From Candidatus Zixiibacteriota bacterium (GTDB lineage Bacteria > Zixibacteria > MSB-5A5 > GN15 > FEB-12): DNA of 9,430 bases. A program made the translations under genes and the position numbers. The stretch's first letter is position 1; the number at the start of each line of letters is the position of its first letter. Under the pieces are notes generated by a model that saw only the letters and a program-made list of their open reading frames with translations, was not told where the DNA came from and made no database searches. Shown here one piece after another: positions 6,904 through 9,430 of the stretch. The DNA lies in NCBI GenBank assembly GCA_018816665.1, contig JAHIVM010000353.1, forward strand, positions 1 through 9,430. Reading direction: 5' to 3'.

Positions 6904-8007
6904 ATGACAGAGTTGCTGCCAGACTACCTGCTGTTTGTGGTTGGGTTGATTCTGCTTCTGGGCAGTGCCGACCTGCTGGTCCGCAACGCCGTGAAGCTGG
7001 CCGGCTATTTTGGCCGGTCCAGTATGTTCATCGGCCTTACGGTAGCGGCCTTTGGCACCAGCGCCCCCGAACTGGCCGTAGGCATTTCCGGACTGATGAG
7101 AGGGACGGCCGATGTCGGTCTCGGCAATATCGTCGGAAGCAATATCTTCAATATACTCTTTGTGCTCGGTCTGGCCGCGCTAATCCGCCCCGTGCTAATC
7201 ACGAGACCGACTATCCGACGTGACGTTCCCATATTGCTGGCCACCTGCACGCTCTTTTTCCTCTTTGCTCGGGACGGCTTCATTAATACTGCCGAATCCC
7301 TGGCTCTGCTGCTGATTCTGGTCGGCTATCTCATTTACGTGTCGCGACGTCCCGGCGATCTTGAAGCCGTCCCCGCCCTCGAGTCCGATCGACTGCGCGC
7401 GCCAGTCACCGGTCGACAACTTGCCATATCGCTATCCCTGACGCTCGTGAGCATTGTCCTGCTAATGGTAGCGTCGCGCTGGATGGTGGCCGGGGCGGTC
7501 AGTCTTGCCGCCGGTTTCGGCATGAGTGAGTTCGTTATCGGTCTCACCATTGTTGCCGTCGGGACCTCCCTTCCCGAAATCGCCACCACCCTGGCCGCCA
7601 TCCGCCGGCATGAGCACGAATTGGCGGTGGGCAATGTGTTGGGTAGCTGCCTGTTTAATGTCGTTGCGATCCCGGCGACCATGGCCCTGCTGCACACCTC
7701 GGCCCTGCCCGTGGCGAGTGAGGCGATATCGGTGGACATTCCGGTCATGCTGCTGACAGTGGTTGCCTGCCTGCCCATATTCGTGAGCAGCCATCGCATA
7801 TCAAGGTCGGAAGGGTTGCTCTTTCTGGTATACTACCTGGTGTACGCTCTGCTTCTGTACTTCCGCAGTTCGTCAGACTCCATCCTCAGCAACTACAAAA
7901 CTGAACTTGCCATAGTTGGATTCCCCATATTGATTACAACTATAGTGATTCTGTCGATTCGCGCGCTCGGGAATCGACCGCAGCCCAATGATGGAGATCG
8001 TCAATGA
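6904..8007 (+). CDS. CaCA-family calcium/sodium antiporter (YrbG/CaxA type)
   Basis: This encodes 367 residues with about ten membrane helices and the inverted double repeat of cation/Ca2+ exchangers. Alpha-1 has GLTVAAFGTSAPE (44-56) and GNIVGSNIFN (74-83). Alpha-2 has GLTIVAVGTSLPE (213-225) and GNVLGSCLFN (243-252). The ion-binding Thr-Ser-Glu triads (52/53/56 and 221/222/225) and serines 79 and 248 are intact. Position 249 is Cys where Asn is usual. The protein works in the inner membrane, exporting Ca2+ against Na+ entry in characterised relatives. It is longer than typical relatives (about 310-330) and has an extra hydrophobic helix at about 334-355. The start is ambiguous: ATG 6904 abuts GGAG, whereas TTG 6913 lies 9 bases from the same GGAG and would give a protein three residues shorter. 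The stop overlaps the next gene by ATGA, indicating translational coupling. Confidence 0.93.
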   Translation: MTELLPDYLLFVVGLILLLGSADLLVRNAVKLAGYFGRSSMFIGLTVAAFGTSAPELAVGISGLMRGTADVGLGNIVGSNIFNILFVLGLAALIRPVLITRPTIRRDVPILLATCTLFFLFARDGFINTAESLALLLILVGYLIYVSRRPGDLEAVPALESDRLRAPVTGRQLAISLSLTLVSIVLLMVASRWMVAGAVSLAAGFGMSEFVIGLTIVAVGTSLPEIATTLAAIRRHEHELAVGNVLGSCLFNVVAIPATMALLHTSALPVASEAISVDIPVMLLTVVACLPIFVSSHRISRSEGLLFLVYYLVYALLLYFRSSSDSILSNYKTELAIVGFPILITTIVILSIRALGNRPQPNDGDRQ

Positions 8008-9188
8008 GAAAAGTACTGCTGTTTTCCGTGCTGCTCGTAATCGGCCTGGCGGCATCGCAGTATCTGGAGAGCCTGCTGGGCGATACGCAACTGGCCAGGG
8101 AGTCGGTGCGGATTCTCACCATGATCATGCTGGCGTTCATCATGATCCATGTCGGTTACGAGTTTGAGATTGACCGCTCGCGCCTCGGCAGCTACGGCTT
8201 TGACTACCTCGTGGCGGCCACTGCGGCCGCCTTCCCGTGGATTCTGTGTGCGGTGTATTTCGCTTTTGCCTTCTTTGATTCATCACTATGGGGCTCGTAC
8301 GATACCTGGACCGCCGCCCTGCTGGCCGGACGGTTTGCGGCGCCAACCTCGGCAGGCGTGTTGTTTTCCATGCTGGCGGCGGCTGGATTGTCGGCCACCT
8401 GGTTTTTCCGCAAAGTACGCATCCTGGCGATTTTCGACGATCTCGATACCGTGCTGCTCATGATTCCGCTGAAAATGCTGATTGTCGGCCTGCGCTGGCA
8501 ACTGGGTGTGATTATCGTGATTATGGTTGTCCAGCTCTGGCTGGCCTGGAAGTTCCTCCACAAAATACGCATCCCCATCTCCTGGCCGTGGGTGATGACC
8601 TATGCCGTCGGTATCGCTTTCGTCTCTGAAGTGATCTACAAAGCCAGCAAAGGGATCAACGATGTTGTCCCCATTCACATCGAGGTCCTCCTGCCCGCGT
8701 TCGTGCTGGGCTGCATGATGGCTCGACCGGCGGGTCACGACCCCCATACCGATGATGCCCGCGAAGGTCATCAGGAAGGTCCTGAAAGTCCGCAGGAGCA
8801 GAGGGTAACAACGATCGTTTCAGCGGCCTTCATGGTGCTCGTCGGTCTGTCCATGCCACTGGTTGCCTTGGGCGACGCAAGCTGGCAGACGATTGGCTGG
8901 CATGTCGTGATTGTTACGGCGCTGGCGAACCTCGGCAAGATGTTCCCCCTGTTCGTCTACCGCAAGGAAGCCCACTGGAAAGAGCGGCTGGCCATTTGTA
9001 TCGGCATGTGGCCGCGCGGTGAGGTAGGTGCCGGCGTGCTGATCATTTCTCTCGGCTACGGAATCGGTGGTACAATGGTCACCGTGGCGGCTCTCTCGCT
9101 GGCGCTGAATATTCTGCTGACGGGAGTATTTATCATCATGGTCAAGCGGTTGCTTGGATCGGTCCCTCGAATTGCCGCGCACGCCTGA
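8004..9188 (+). CDS. CPA-family cation/proton antiporter (Na+/H+ exchanger type)
   Basis: This encodes 394 residues. ATG 8004 overlaps the preceding stop (ATGA) and has its own GGAG 7 bases upstream. About 11-12 hydrophobic helices are present. GRFAAPTSAGVLFSM (109-123) corresponds to the unwound TSP-like helix of CPA antiporters. ILAIFDDLDTVLLMI (140-154) holds the expected ion-binding acid pair (D145/D146, with D148 nearby). WPRGEVGAGVLIISLGYG (356-373) matches the PRGEV helix of the family. A charged loop (254-276, GHDPHTDDAREGHQEG onward) separates the two halves and is probably cytosolic. The DD pair suggests CPA2-like, electrogenic exchange, but ion choice (Na+ or K+) cannot be read from sequence. 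Coupling to the Ca2+/Na+ exchanger argues for Na+. The family call is based on motifs; overall similarity to named antiporters appears moderate. Confidence 0.85.
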   Translation: MRKVLLFSVLLVIGLAASQYLESLLGDTQLARESVRILTMIMLAFIMIHVGYEFEIDRSRLGSYGFDYLVAATAAAFPWILCAVYFAFAFFDSSLWGSYDTWTAALLAGRFAAPTSAGVLFSMLAAAGLSATWFFRKVRILAIFDDLDTVLLMIPLKMLIVGLRWQLGVIIVIMVVQLWLAWKFLHKIRIPISWPWVMTYAVGIAFVSEVIYKASKGINDVVPIHIEVLLPAFVLGCMMARPAGHDPHTDDAREGHQEGPESPQEQRVTTIVSAAFMVLVGLSMPLVALGDASWQTIGWHVVIVTALANLGKMFPLFVYRKEAHWKERLAICIGMWPRGEVGAGVLIISLGYGIGGTMVTVAALSLALNILLTGVFIIMVKRLLGSVPRIAAHA

Positions 9189-9210
9189 CACCGGCGAAAG
9201 TGAACGATCA

Positions 9211-9240
9211 CCGGGTGGCAGACATCGGTCTTCCACCCGG
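9211..9240. terminator. Strong hairpin between convergent genes
   Basis: CCGGGTGG (9211-9218) pairs perfectly with CCACCCGG (9233-9240). Inside, after one C/T mismatch, AGAC (9220-9223) pairs with GTCT (9228-9231) around an ATCG tetraloop. It lies 22 bases after the antiporter stop and 37 bases from the stop of the minus-strand gene. That is the expected place for a bidirectional terminator, although neither side has a clean T-run. Confidence 0.6.
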
Positions 9241-9277
9241 ATATGCGCCTTACTTACAACATCATATCATCGCGGCT

Positions 9278-9430
9278 TCATATCCGCCAGGTCAATCCGG
9301 CCGACAGGTAGTGCACGAGCGCAAAGCTGTAGACTTCATCGTTGTCGGCGCCGCCCTCCAATATGCGGTACCCCAGCCGAATCCGAAGTCTCTTTGCGGT
9401 GTCGGCATAAACGGCCAGCAAGACATCCTC
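9278..9430 (-). CDS. C-terminal end of a probable outer-membrane beta-barrel protein (partial)
   Basis: The last 50 codons plus TGA of a minus-strand gene enter from the right edge. The visible peptide alternates hydrophobic and polar residues in strand-length blocks separated by turns: VLLAVYADT, LRIRLGYRILEGG, VYSFALVHYLSAGLTWRI. This is the pattern of the final beta-strands of an outer-membrane barrel, with an acidic loop (GGADNDEVY) between two strands. Ending on Ile rather than Phe is unusual but acceptable. Too little is present to name a family. It is convergent with the antiporter operon and separated from it by the hairpin at 9211-9240. Confidence 0.65.
   Translation of the reverse strand, partial: EDVLLAVYADTAKRLRIRLGYRILEGGADNDEVYSFALVHYLSAGLTWRI

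Noticed and set aside
6768..7223. Plus-strand frame overlapping the Ca2+/Na+ exchanger start
   Set aside because: Arg-rich shadow frame; the exchanger frame holds the conserved alpha-1 motif over the same bases.

Overview
This window looks like chromosomal DNA of an uncultured Gram-negative bacterium. It encodes exported proteins with signal peptides, two outer-membrane beta-barrel proteins, a likely lipoprotein and inner-membrane antiporters. By eye the base composition is moderately GC-rich. Secreted FN3/leucine-rich-repeat proteins, small DxDGDG proteins and unnamed barrels together recall FCB-group or candidate-phylum genomes such as Zixibacteria. That placement is inference from gene style; no marker gene is present. 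I see no rRNA, tRNA, CRISPR array, transposase or phage gene.

Layout. (1) 1-1471, minus: the N-terminal 490 residues of a large exported FN3-LRR repeat protein that runs off the left edge. (2) 1886-3559, minus: a small secreted Gly-rich protein with Asp-rich, probably calcium-binding repeats, followed by an outer-membrane beta-barrel protein. An imperfect hairpin lies between them. (3) 4098-5800, plus: two predicted flavoproteins, a renalase/amine-oxidase-like FAD protein and a pyridoxamine-phosphate-oxidase-like protein. (4) 5860-6471, minus: an exported CIA30-domain protein, convergent with the flavoproteins. (5) 6904-9188, plus: a tightly coupled pair of cation antiporters, a CaCA-type Ca2+/Na+ exchanger overlapping by ATGA with a CPA-type Na+/H+ (or K+/H+) antiporter. 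(6) 9278-9430, minus: the C-terminus of another probable outer-membrane barrel, separated from the antiporters by a strong hairpin.

How they fit together. The antiporter pair gives the clearest functional reading. The first protein would expel Ca2+ in exchange for Na+, and the second could remove that Na+ in exchange for H+, so together they would convert proton-motive force into Ca2+ export. The left part is a surface/secreted cluster. The two flavoproteins may share a redox or cofactor-repair role, but only adjacency supports this. Three gene-poor gaps (1472-1885, 3560-4097, 6472-6903) hold no recognisable gene. The second contains suspicious minus-strand frames that could be a decayed gene.

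I saw no clear sign of an undescribed defence or mobile system. The most interesting points are the coupled antiporters with their odd residues, the modular FN3-LRR protein, and the unrecognised frames at 3625-3994.
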